From Argopecten irradians (lineage: Eukaryota > Mollusca > Bivalvia > Pectinida > Pectinidae), in the NCBI RefSeq assembly GCF_041381155.1, contig NC_091140.1, forward strand, positions 24,890,864 to 24,954,863: 64,000 bases of DNA. Direction: 5' to 3'. Below the pieces are notes generated by a model that did not search any database, was not told the DNA's origin, and saw nothing but the letters and a program-made list of their open reading frames with translations. The stretch's first letter is position 1. Each line of letters begins with the position of its first letter. The position numbers were made by a program, and so were the translations under genes. Shown here piece by piece: positions 24,211-35,884 of this stretch.

Positions 24211-24309
24211 GGCAACAGATTATTTGCTGGATCTGAAGGCAAACTGTTGCGCGAGGCCGAAGGATGAGGACAACAGTTTGTGTGAGGGTCCAACAAATCA
24301 TCTGTTGCC
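24211..24309. repeat. 99-bp nested hairpin
   Basis: Outer arms of 21 bp (24211-24231, starting GGCAACAGATTATTTGCTGG, and 24289-24309) pair with two mismatches. Inside them AAACTGTTG (24241) pairs exactly with CAACAGTTT (24271). It may be a small foldback element; a transcribed hairpin cannot be excluded. Confidence 0.5.
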
Positions 24310-24546
24310 CGAAAACCCAGCCGATGACTGTTACCCCATTGTGACGCAAATGTTGGAAAGTATTTCTTTCAATTTCCGATTTCCTTGCTAGTTCAACAGA
24401 CAAATACGCCCAACAGGTAGTCCCATTACACTAACGAACATATAAGTTGTGTCCAAATGTTAAAATGTTCTTACGCTGATATCTGTTTTATATTCATGCA
24501 AACGTGAGCAAAGAAAAAAACCACGAAATCTGACATTACTGATAAT

Positions 24547-24791
24547 CTATCGAATCATCATTTTCGTCTTCTTCAAAGGTGTAAAGGTTCCACTTGGGAA
24601 ATTCTTCCATAACATAGCATTGTTGTTACCTACATGGGCGGCAGTCCTATACACGCCATTCAGGTTGGCATCATAGCAATTCTTGAACCACCAACCAATT
24701 TGATAGGACGCGGCACAGTTTAAGTTAGAAACGTCATTATCTTTGTCGTCGGTGGAAAACTTGGAGCCGTTGTGGTAGGTAAGGGCATCAT
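24547..24791 (-). CDS. FReD gene 1 exon 5 (terminal)
   Basis: It encodes DALTYHNGSKFSTDDKDND, NCAASYQIGWWFKNCYDANL and a tail TPLKKTKMMIR then stop TAG. Two cysteines for the C-terminal disulfide are present. The ligand-site histidine usual in NCHxxNLNG is tyrosine here. Confidence 0.88.
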
Positions 24792-27700
24792 CTTTATTGA
24801 GAAATTGATTGGAAAAACAAAATACTTCCAGATAAGCCGAGGCAAACTCTAATGGTAAAATTAAAACTTGTATCATATCAGTATTATATGAAAGCCAATA
24901 ACACGTATATATATAAATCTGATATAGATATCTGGAATGGTAATGAAAGTACTTTGTACGAATGATTAAGGTTTAAGACCCCATTTAAACTAGTGATGTT
25001 TTGTATGGCTATATATCACTTCTTAGGTGTACTTTGAACATAATTTAGTAGATATAAAGTGTCTATGCATCCGTTCAAACCGTCCCATATATGTCATCTT
25101 TGCATGTTATAATCTACAGCCGCCATTTTCCTGACAAGGTCAAAAAGGGTTCGATATGTACGCCTTTGTAAAGTCGAATCTGGTCAAATCAACGCTCCTA
25201 CTACATGCCATCAACACTACATGTAGTAAACATAATGGCATGGCTATTTGGTGAAATAAATGTGTACTAAACTCAGTGGAATTTTTTAGCATCTTTTGGC
25301 AAAATTAACAAACAGCATTACAATCTTCGAGTCAACAGTAAAATCCAAGGTTAAATCGGATGCATATGCACTTTAAATCAACTAAATTATGGTGAAATAC
25401 ACCTAATAAATGATATATAGGCATACAAAAATATATTTAACCGGGGTCTTAAAATTTAACAAAACAACTTGTTTATTTCAGCAATTTTATGGAATAAATC
25501 AATAGGATTGGACAACAGTTATAATAGTGATATAGCGAGATTAAAGCTCTCTCTCTGTAACTATTATTTTTAAAATTTGATGATATTACATTTGAAAAGA
25601 ATTTAAATATTTGCCTGTGTTTCTTTATTACTATGATAACAACTTGTTTGGCATTAAAGATGCAAAATATTCATGATTCAACATGCAATCGTTTTGTTTT
25701 GTTTGAATGCAGAATGAGGTGAATCGTAATTATCTGAATTTAAAGTATATCAAGTATGCTAGACATAAACAATATGACGTTATAGATGTTTACATACAAG
25801 TATGTACAGTAAAAGCTGCTTTATGACGCCCTGTTAATAACACTTCTTTTTGCTGCCCCAAATGACCCATAGAAGATTGTGCTATAAGGGATCAACCAAC
25901 TAAATAAAAAAGACCTTCGAAATGGCCCCTGTGTATACAAGATTGAGCCCAGGATAGAATTTTAACCCGGCCGCTGATTGGCTGGCTAATTATGAATTTC
26001 AAAAGTAAAAATGTTTTCTGACAGGTAATTATTCCTTGATAACCATAATATCAATTTGGAAATTCATATTGAGATTTAGGTTCAAAATATCAATTTTGAT
26101 AATGAATAGGTAAAAACATTAGAATTTCCGGATATTTTAGTGCAAAATGCGCCTGATTTCAATAAAGCTACCCTGGTTGGAGTTTGAGCAGAAGGACCCA
26201 AACTTTTTTTTTCTATCTAGTGTTTATATGAGAACCTAGACTTTAATTATAGAACACAATACCTAACTAATATTTCTTTGTTTTAATAATACAGTACAAA
26301 ACTTTAACAAAGTTTAACACTGTGGTCTATGTAAAATCATTTAGTTGGTTGCTCTCTATAGCGAACGCAACCGGAAGTATAAGAGTCAGTCACTGGAGCC
26401 GAGTGAGTCCATGGATACAAAGGTAAGTCGACAAGTTTTGGAATAATATGTGTCACTGTGACTATGCATGCAGTTTATTTAGAATTGGCCAGTAAGTTAA
26501 TGGTACATATAACGTAGATTCAGGTAATTAGCACGGCTGTAAACGTGTGACATGTGCGTTTAACACCAGATGGGTACGATCTCATGGGTGCGCGATGCAT
26601 GGTCTCCTCAGTTGTCAGAATTTAGTTCACAGAACTGTATGCATGTTCCAGTTTAGGTGAACCAGGAATTAGCGGCCAAATCAAGAAATTGGGGGGTCAG
26701 TCATCTCTGCCATATTGGAGTGCCGAGAGCCATAAAGGTATAAAACATAAGTTACAGCTTATACATTTGAAATTGGTAACATTAAGGGGAGACAATTATA
26801 TTGTATTACATAATGTCTAGTTTGGGGTGTGGTATTTAGACCTGCCAGGTATCATTGGTGGGAGGGGGGGGGGATGGGGGGGAGTCATCTCAGGTAAGCT
26901 AATTTAACTAATTGTACTGATTAATTGTAATATTAGGGCTAATTAGTTTATTAAAAGTATGCATTTTATGTTATAATGATGAAAAGACCATTTTGTGAAT
27001 ATTTTTTCCTTTAATGAAACATATTAATGGTGTTTCAGGGTCATTCAAGATTTCCGGAAATATGTGTTGGTTGCACAGATTCCAGTCATGGACAAAGACA
27101 TGCATCTTTTGTGCTCATTACAGGTTTGATCTTTGTTTAATTTGTTTATTTTAAACAGAAAGGCTCTGAAACCATGTTCCTGGTAAATTTGAATATGTAA
27201 AAGGTTTGGTATATCTGGTTTTCTTCCAAAATCTTGACATTTTCTATATTATAGGGGTACTTGATTATGTAATGGATTATCTCCCCTTGGCTGGGGACTT
27301 TTCCTATTTTTTCATTATATTCAGAAAGTTTAATGATGTAACTAATAATTAACTTAAACAACATTAATACTATTTCAATATTTAATGCATAATTTGCAAT
27401 TAATCAACACAGTGTGTAAGTTCAACATTTCATGTTTTCAGAATTACTGCGCGGGTGACTGTCCGAAGGTGAAGCCCTGTCCTGGACAAACCACTTGACC
27501 GATTAAGTTCATATTACAGATTTGACATACAGCCGAAATACACTTTACATCATAGGTGAGTATTAGAATTTTAATTTCTGCTATAGGGATCAACCAACTA
27601 AATAAAAAAAAGACCTTCGAAATGGCCCCTGTGTATACAAGATTGAGCCCAGGATAGAATTTTAACCCGGCCGCGCTGATTGGCTGGCTAATTATGAATT

Positions 27701-30700
27701 TCAAAAGTAAAAATGTTTTCTGACAGGTAATTATTCCTTGATAACCATAATATCAATTTGGAAATTCATATTGAGATTTAGGTTCAAAATATCAATTTTG
27801 ATAATGAATAGGTAAAAACATTAGAATTTCCGGATATTTTAGTGCAAAATGCGCCTGATTTCAATAAAGCTACCCTGGTTGGAGTTTGAGCAGAAGGACC
27901 CAAACTTTTTTTTCTATCTAGTGTTATATGAGAACCTAGACTTTAATTATAGAACACAATACCTAACTAATATTTCTTTGTTTTAATAATACAGTACAAA
28001 ACTTTAACAAAGTTTAACACTGTGGTCTATGTAAAATCATTTAGTTGGTTGCTCTCTATAAGGGTTTTTGCTTTGTTAATTTGGTGATCTTCATAGAAAT
28101 ATAAATCAGAGTACTTACTGGAAAGGGTTCCAGAGAATCCCTGTACGGTAAGTCTGTAATACTGTTCCTCGTTGGCTACCTGGAATGTAAAGTACTGGGC
28201 ATATCCCTTCGCCCCGTCCCAAGCCTCCAGTTCTACACGTAGAATCCGCGGCGTACTCGCCAGTAAATGGAGATTGTCATTACCTATAATGGAGATATGG
28301 CGTGATCTGTTACATTGATTTACGACAGATAACCGTTTTGCCTGTTATAGAAGATTTAGGTTAAATCCGTTCCTGATTTATATATATATATTATGTATTG
28401 CCAATGCAACGGACCCAGAGGTCCAGGTGATTACAAAGTAGGAAAATAAACTATAATATATAAAACTATAATCTATAACTATCATAGTAATTAAGAAACA
28501 CAAACACATATCTAAATTCTTTTTCAAACGTCTAAAATATAATTAAGAGATTTTAATGCTGATATTGAAAATACATGTATGCCTTCATTTCAAACATACA
28601 TGTACATTGTACAATAAGATAAATGATGTTATGTAATGTTTTGAACTGGTGTAAGTTTATAACCATGTCTACCTAGGATGCCGTTTTGAAGAACAAAAGT
28701 GCACAATTATAACTACAACATTTTTCACGCTTGTATACGAATATAAGGAGTTGACATTTAAGCTGTTTGTTAAAGCAATAAAATAAGATATTATATATAA
28801 AATGATAAAAAACCAACATGACGCATATTTGTATTTTAAGTCCTATTATGTTTTTTTTGTAGTACTTTTAATGTAAAAAATACTATATTTTGCCTAATGA
28901 TAGAATGTATATCCCAATGGCGATATTGCTTTCAAGTTTGCAACAAGGATGGGAAAATCCCCGTCAGATTGAGAGAAATTTCGTAGTTCTGCCACTCTCC
29001 ATATAAAGACAAACCACACGGACTTAATTGTATAACCTTTGACCTCACATATATTTGTCAATACGCTGTAGAATTTGACTACCAACCACCATAAATAGTC
29101 TTCTTAGTTTTTATTAAAATTTTGATGGTAGTTGATATCTAAGGCTCTGAATATATGCAAATTCTTTACAAACTATCAATGTAAGATTCGCCGAATGAAA
29201 ATATAGAAAGCGAGTTACACTTTTATTAAAAGCCAATTACAGGTATATGTCTATGTATGTAGTAGGGAACAACCAACTAAATGAAATAAAGACCTTCGAA
29301 ATGGCCCCTGTGTATACAAGATTGAGCCCAGGATAGGATTTTAACCCGGCCGCTGATTGACTAGCTAAATTAGAAATTTCAAAGGAAAAAATGTTTTCTG
29401 ACAGACAATAATTCGTTGATAACCATGATATGAATTTGGAAATTGTTCTAGTGTAAAATGCGCCTGATTTCAAAATGGCTACCCTGATTGGAGTTTGAGC
29501 TGAAGGACACGAACTTTTTTTTTCTATTTAGTGTTATATGAGAACGTAGACTTTAATTATAGAACACAGTAGCTAACTAATATTCATCTGTTTTAATATT
29601 ACATTACAAAACTTTAACACTGTGGTCTATGTAAAATCATTTAGTCGGCTGTTCTCTATTAAGCCAACATTTCTTACACGACCTTCAATGCACACAACAT
29701 CTGTAGCCCTGGGTACGACAGCCAGATAGTACATTGTATACGCGCACGTACCAGGGGCGTCTGAGGGGTTTCATATTTTTATTGAATACGTCGCTCTTTT
29801 GTATTTTTTTGCGTATAACTTTGTGGTTAAAGTTGTCGAATTATGGTACATTGTTCTGTTAAAGTAATACATTTTTATTTTGAAAAGTAAAACATGTGCA
29901 ACAAGGATGAAGATTGTTAAACATCGAATAAAACCAGAGCATGTTCTAAATCTACCCCATTGTCGACCACATTTACAGAAACTAATTTTAGACAAACACA
30001 TGTACGAATTATATTTTATATATTTTTTTCAATTATCATTTTTGTCGAAAATGTGGACATTTGAACAAAACTCAGTGAAATTAAATTCATTAGGAATATC
30101 AATGTTTAGCTATGTAGTTTTATTTATACTGTCAAATCATAATAGGAATTTAATCATACATGTATCATAATAGCAGTTCCCTTGTAATCTAAATTATTAA
30201 GAAATTAAATGGCAACTCTAATATAACTCTAATTATCGTCAGGGGTTCTGATTTAGTTCTATTTTTTCATGTTCAAATTACAGTATACCAATTCATGTTC
30301 TTATTCAGAATGTCGTTTCACTAAGTGCTTTTTTTAGTGTGAACCATCTAAAAATTGGTTACCTTATCGATATCGCTCACTAATACTTTGCATTACATAT
30401 TGTGCGTTGGCTTTTCCTTTTATACTTTGTGCTTCATGAAAAGGACGTTTTATTCGATGAAAATTACACTAATAAAATCATTGGATATCAGACGGATTAT
30501 GTAAAACAATGTTGTTCCAGATGTTCCAATTATTCGGGATTGCAGATGGGAAACTCCTGTATACCTGTAATGCTGATATATATATACAGTATCTTACATT
30601 TTAGACTCCCCGAAAAGTTTCAGACTACTTGCAGACTTACCAATCCAAAAGTTTCCAAGGACATCCCCAAACCCGTTTTTATATTGGTTCCAGTTTCGCA

Positions 30701-33700
30701 TGAAATCAACGACTACGCTTGTTCGTCTCTGTATCACTTACTCAATTGAACAGCGAATGATGACGCTGCACGTAAGGTAGAATTATTCATCCGAGACGAC
30801 AAAAAAGTTCAATATTTTAGTGTAAAATAAACATGACAAACAAAGTAAATTTCAGAGATAATTTTATTTAATCAGATCAGAACTTTAAGTAGGTATCAAA
30901 TTTTGCAAAAAGTTCATATATAGCGTAATAACATAAAGTATTTGTTCTCGGCCACATGTGTGAACTCGGTGACCGTTATTGTGCAGCGAGGCGAGGCTGA
31001 CGCACGCTTACACAGTGGAGTTTTCCGAAGTTGTCAAAACACCAGTGTTCAAGTAGCTAAATTTGTTTGAGATTGTCGTCTGACTTGACGATATTACATC
31101 CTTCGGAGCAATGTGATTATATAATCTACGCTTATATCCATCGCCATCTAGGCTATAGATGGAACAACTTCACTTGTGTTCGATGGATACAATGTATTTG
31201 TGGTGACGCGTAACTGTCAACACGTGGATTACAAGCGGTGCAGGTTTTATAATACACATGATTAAATTCTCAAAGAACAAAGACAAGAGGATATGTTTAT
31301 AACTGACCTCTATCAGAAGGTCTCACGCCCGTCCACCCAAAAGACTCGATCGTATGACGAACACAGACACAGAGGTAATGTTTACATTTGACACCCATCA
31401 TTTTCAACAAAAATGAAAGCACGTCGCCCCGGTCGGGATATTTTTCCGTTTCTTTATACAATTGTTAATTTAAAAATTGTTTGAATCATATGTAAATATA
31501 TAAAACATGTATTTATTGTTTACATTTTCCCAAAATTCTATGAAAAAACAACAATATACACGTAATGTTGCATCAAAATGTAAACAAAGCCATGTGTTTG
31601 TTTAAAAAAAGTAGTCCTTTTACGTTGCATAGAACATTTTCTTACGCAAGGTCAAAGTTCAATGTTACCATGCAGTTATGGTAAACAAAATCGGCTAGTA
31701 TTAGCGTATAGTGACCAAGCATAGCAAGTGTAAATATATGTGAATATGACGAATAGGGATAGTCTACGCGAGGTTCACAATATGTGGTAAAACCCGAGGC
31801 TTGCCGAGGGTTTTAACTACATTTTGTGATTAAAAGAGCTTTTCTCTCTCATACTTAATTATATTACTATGATGTTCTGCCCTTTTGAAATAAATTCAAA
31901 AGAAAATGTGACTGCAAGAACATTATCCATGCATGAAAATTGCGTGATATTTTCAACTAGAATTCCATTGTTTGTATCTTTTAAAGTAAATCTAACCTAG
32001 TTTCTGAAGAAAATTGTTAAAATTGTACCTCAAAAATAGTAATTTTGTTATAGGTAGCCATGCAATACAGCCTCAGGCGACATGCGTGTATTGCCCTAGA
32101 CCAGCAAGTATTGCACGTGTAGGTATGAGGAATACTTTATATATACTGGGTACTTTTACTTTAATACACATAAGTGGTATCGACAGACCATAAGGTCCAC
32201 TAGACTAGATAACAAATATACAATACACAATGCAACATGAATAGAAAATACCACAGATTGCATTTAGTGGATAAAAACATAAACACATGAGTAATGTATA
32301 ATTAGATAATAATGTTAAACGGTCGTTAAATGGCACAAGAGTTACATTTTTCTGACAATAAAATTAATTAGTGGGACAGAAAATGACAATAAATTGATAA
32401 AAAACAATCGAAAGTGCTGACGACAAAGTTACAAAGAAAGATATTTTCTAACATGTTTGTCTCCTTTGATTATTATATTCGGCAGGATGATATTATGTTA
32501 TTACCAGTTGCGTCATCATGTCAATACATTACAACATGAAGTCAATTATTTCATGTTTCAATATTACTTACTCAGTGCTGTGTACTATGAAGTTTGACTT
32601 TGTGTCATCTTTCATCATAAATGCACAATTAAAAGCAGTAAATGACAAACTTACAATCCACAGGCGGTTTTCTGTATCGTGATCCAAAAACACTTGGAAC
32701 CTTTTCCCCGTTGTTGAAGTGAAATTGTTCAGACCTGGGGCTACAATATGGATATGGATAACAATGTTCGTTAGGGAATAAATGAAATCCGTTTTTACAA
32801 GGCATTGGACAAGATAAGACCTATGACAATATATGTTGGTACATGTAAATATCATCAGCGGCTTTATTTTTTTGAGGTTCTCAGAAAATAAGACTAATAC
32901 TAATGATTCTACGAGGATCAAGCTCATTAACAATATATTTGAAGGGCGGCGAATTCAAAGAGACAACAGATGTAATGTGGTAAATGATTTTTTCATTTAT
33001 TTACTGAAAGTAACTATTCTATCTATACCGTACTGCTGGGACAAATTAATTATTTTTTTTTATATTTTAATCTTCATAATCAAACATAAAAATGATAAAT
33101 GACTTAAGTCAAAAATGTTTTAACAAAGTTACATCTTGTTTTAATGTAGTGCAGTTTATGTAATATGGTATATTTTGTAAGTCGTGGAAAGCCACCTGAT
33201 CAACAGTATTGTACTCGTATATGTCACAATTCATGCCAGTTTCAAGTAAGACGAAATGCTTAACATTTTAGACAACCGAGTTTTTTTTTTGCGATTTAGT
33301 GACCGTTTTAATGTTACTGACTTTGCCAGAAATATTTTCCTCCGAACAAAATTTTACGTAAAAATTGAGGATATTAAAAGTATTTTGAATTACGTTAATG
33401 TGGCAAAAATCAGATTGACCATAAAGTTTGAAGTACATATCTATGAAGTATACTTCGCAAATAATAAATGTTATAGATGCTCCACCGCTGACAAATGCAG
33501 ACGATTTAGTATTTTTCTTTAGTTACATAAGATACTTACTTTAAACCATTACCACCATTGAAAATTTTAGCTTCTCATTTTAATTCATGATAAATATATT
33601 AGTAATGATTAATTGCATCCCGGATTAATCTGTGGCACTATATCCTATATGGAATGAAGTTCTGATTGTGCATGCAGCAAATGCAAACTGAATTATTTTA

Positions 33701-33721
33701 TATCATTTTTTGTTCTAATTT

Positions 33722-33763
<42 letters not shown>

Positions 33764-34955
33764 CATCAGTTTTTGTTCAAATGATATAAAGTATCGTTTA
33801 TGCATTGTCGGCGGTGGAGCATCTTTAATGGAAACATAATCAAAACCTATAAAAAATGATTATATTATGATAGTACATAAAAAGGATGCAAATATGAAAA
33901 GAAATGTTGGACATGTTATTGTTTTCTTCAGTAATCAATAATATATATAATCAACATAGGTTTTAATGAATTAATCTGTGATTCGTCTTTTACGCTTTGT
34001 GTATGAAAACATAAGTGAAACAGTCACTTAAAAATACTAATATCATTATAACAATGTGAAATGAAAAAGTAAGTCACAACTTAGGTCACTGTACTGTGGA
34101 GGTAAATATTTGGCAAAGTGAGTTTTTTTTATTCGATTTGCTAATATCAAAACGTGTGCATTTAAAAATGGTCAATTTTGATCTCATCTATATGTATCAT
34201 TCGGCATGTCTTTGTTGCTACTTTTGAAGACTCACTACCTTTCCAGAGCATAACATTAATAGCATCAGTAAATATATACCGATGCCATAAGATGAGGTTA
34301 AAACACCAAACATATGCAAGATTTCCTGCGTAATATATGATAAAAGTGGGGGTCATTTCGCTATATTGTCGTCTGGCGCAGTGATAGTTTATTACCATGT
34401 TATGAAAAGATACATTTTATTTATTTTAATCAAATTGTTCAGAAGGTGCATGTAGTACTAACGGTAAGCTAATTATTTCTGGGACTCTAAAGATATATTG
34501 ATCTCGTTTTACATTCCTTTTTAAAAATTAAAAGCCGTTTCGCAAAGGTAGTGGGCCTTTAATTAATGATATTTTCGATTACACAACAGAGTGATTTCCA
34601 AATGTTTATATAACAATCTTCTTTACACACAATGCAAATTAAGATGCTTACCAAAAACCTTTGAGAAGTAGGTGGTTGTATTGAACACCACGGCGCTCTC
34701 CTTCTCTCCAATCAAACGGGAGTAGGTTTTACACGTCTGTCCGCCATCAGTAAATGAGAAAGACAAGCACCCGTCCCTAGTTTGGCACTCTGATGCGCAC
34801 ATTACACGGTTTCGAATTCCATTAAGTGAACTGATTATATCCGAACTTAAGTCCAATTGGTCAAATTTGTGTAATACCTTGAATATATCGTCATTACAGT
34901 CATTCGCACTTGAGGTAAGAAAAGATGTAAGAAACAAAATCAAAATTATTTCCAT
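24547..34955 (-). CDS. FReD gene 1: PAN plus fibrinogen-related secreted protein
   Basis: Five exons on the minus strand (34955-34652, 32740-32655, 30737-30641, 28283-28119, 24791-24547) give about 298 residues with intron phases 1, 0, 1, 1. The start MEIILILFLTSFLTSSA is a clear signal peptide. A PAN/apple-type domain follows, then a fibrinogen C-terminal (FReD) domain from about residue 102. Proteins of this kind are secreted lectins that bind sugars or acetyl groups, and many act in invertebrate immune recognition; that role is inferred here. The first conserved FReD cysteine is missing, while the second pair is kept. A calcium-site-like DDKDND is present. Exon 3 has AA in place of the AG acceptor expected by comparison with gene 2, so it may use a shifted acceptor or be failing. 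Three MITEs and a possible antisense transcript occupy introns 3 and 4. Confidence 0.82.
25888..26356 (+). mobile_element. 469-bp MITE family, copy 1 (FReD gene 1 intron 4)
   Basis: The ends are short inverted repeats: GGGATCAACCAACTAAAT and, on the other strand, GAGAGCAACCAACTAAAT. TATA lies next to both ends. It is nearly identical to the copy at 27586. It contains GATTGAGCCCAGGATAG and no transposase. Confidence 0.75.
26411..27555 (+). other. Candidate spliced transcript antisense to FReD gene 1
   Basis: Within intron 4 of FReD gene 1 the plus strand has a run of well-formed splice signals. ATGGATACAAAG|GTAAGT ends at 26422; exon 26657-26737 lies between GTTTAG and AAAG|GTATAA; exon 27039-27123 lies between GTTTCAG and TTACAG|GTTTGA; an exon from 27442 (TTTTCAG) may end at CATAG|GTGAGT at 27555. 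The phases join to a frame of only about 64 residues (with HSRFPEICVGCTDSS), so it may be a small protein or a non-coding RNA. No family is recognised. The start lies about 55 bp from MITE copy 1. Confidence 0.28.
27586..28056 (+). mobile_element. 469-bp MITE family, copy 2 (FReD gene 1 intron 4)
   Basis: Flanked by TATA on both sides (27582-27585, 28057-28060). Almost identical to copy 1 apart from a few single-base and two-base indels, so the family was recently active. It ends only about 60 bp from the donor of exon 4. Confidence 0.78.
28119..28283 (-). CDS. FReD gene 1 exon 4
   Basis: It encodes GNDNLHLLASTPRILRVELE, AWDGAKGYAQYFTFQV and YYRLTVQGFSGTLS. These match the FReD pattern GN..LH.L and L.DWDG..AYA.Y..F. 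Acceptor ATTATAG, donor GTAAGTACT. The length is 165 bp, the same as in gene 2. Confidence 0.85.
29265..29656 (+). mobile_element. 469-bp MITE family, copy 3 (FReD gene 1 intron 3)
   Basis: The same ends (GGGAACAACCAACTAAAT and its partner) with TA flanks, but diverged and internally deleted to about 392 bp. It is older than copies 1 and 2. Confidence 0.7.
30641..30737 (-). CDS. FReD gene 1 exon 3, doubtful acceptor
   Basis: It reads VIQRRTSVVVDFMRNW then NQYKNGFGDVLGNFWIG, the hallmark FReD exon, with donor GTAAGTCTGC. At the position where gene 2 has TAG before GTAATACAG, this copy has TAA before GTGATACAG. An in-frame AG nine bases further in (ATACAG|AGACGA, start 30728) could replace it at the cost of residues VIQ. 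Confidence 0.7.
31740..32130 (+). repeat. Dispersed repeat, copy 1
   Basis: It shares GAAAATTGCGTGATATTTTC, TTGTTTGTATC and CTAGTT.CTGAA with a second copy near 46950-47260. Both begin with a short foldback built on CCCGAGG. It lies in FReD gene 1 intron 2. Confidence 0.5.
32655..32740 (-). CDS. FReD gene 1 exon 2: start of the FReD domain
   Basis: Acceptor TTGTAG, donor GTAAGTTTG. It reads PGLNNFTSTTGKRFQVFLDH then DTENRLWI. The usual pattern is YCDM..DGGGWT; here leucine takes the cysteine place and the GGGWT core is ENRLW. Confidence 0.8.
33732..33757. repeat. (TA)n microsatellite
   Basis: About 13 uninterrupted TA units, in FReD gene 1 intron 1. Confidence 0.85.
34652..34955 (-). CDS. 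FReD gene 1 exon 1: signal peptide and PAN domain
   Basis: It encodes 101 residues and ends in phase 1 at a GTAAGC donor. The signal peptide is residues 1-17. Cysteines in CNDDIF, VMCASECQTRDGCLSF and GGQTCKTYS match a PAN/apple fold. An N-glycosylation site NTT lies near the end. No coiled coil or collagen links it to the FReD. Confidence 0.8.
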
Positions 34956-35884
34956 TTCTTATCACTAATATTGTTTCCTGCGACATCAGACACCTAGTGA
35001 ATAAAAGTGTGCTCTAACACCGTTCATGAATCTCTGTCACCACACACACACACATATCAAGTGTGGTATGTACATTGAATACATTGTAATTGTATCTTTT
35101 TACTCTTGTTTTCGATTGGTTGTATTTGAGCGTCTATGAATCAATTAAACGAACCTAGTTCATTTGATTGACATCATGACAATATAGTACTTAGTAAGTT
35201 TATATAGTACTTCAATGACATTTAAATAGAGGATCGAATGGGATGGAAATTTTGATATTTTTCACGAATTTTCACATCACGAGATGAAATATAAATATCA
35301 TTCATCAAGAAACAAGGCATAATCTATTTATTATATTTTGAACATCTCTATTACAGATCTAAACTAGTAACTAATACTAGTACACTAGTACACGTATTTC
35401 AATCAGACGCGGTTTTCCCGCTTACCAATTTAGTTCCTCACATGGGGCACACCTTGCGAGGAAAATAATATAAGATAATCTAATTAAATACATTTATGCT
35501 CCAACAATCGAAAAAAAATATTAGGAATAGTGTTATTTGGTGTCTCCGATAGGGGACTAAAACACAATATACACAACAAGTTGTCAATATGAATCTAAAA
35601 ACGAAATTTGAAATTTTGATGCCTGTCGGCGATCTTGTTGTCCAATCAGTTACAAAAATATGTACATACATTGTGTGTATAGCTAAGCACCTAAGAATAT
35701 TTCTTTCGACACTTTGTGTGAAACAAACGATAGTAAACTTATTTTTTCTGTCAGGTATCATTCTAGTAGATTTCAGATTGCAATATGCAAAACTATGCAC
35801 CAAAAACGAACCTACATATACAGTTTGAATAGGATATCTTCTGGACATTTGAGAAAAAGGTGCATATACAAGTGCCCTAAAATA

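Noticed and set aside
27444..27704. Open frame on the minus strand with GLKFYPGLNLVYTGAIS
   Set aside because: It runs through the end of a MITE; the same peptide appears in copy 3, so it is repeat-derived.
30402..30749. 115-codon plus-strand open frame
   Set aside because: It is the reverse complement of FReD gene 1 exon 3 and its flanks.
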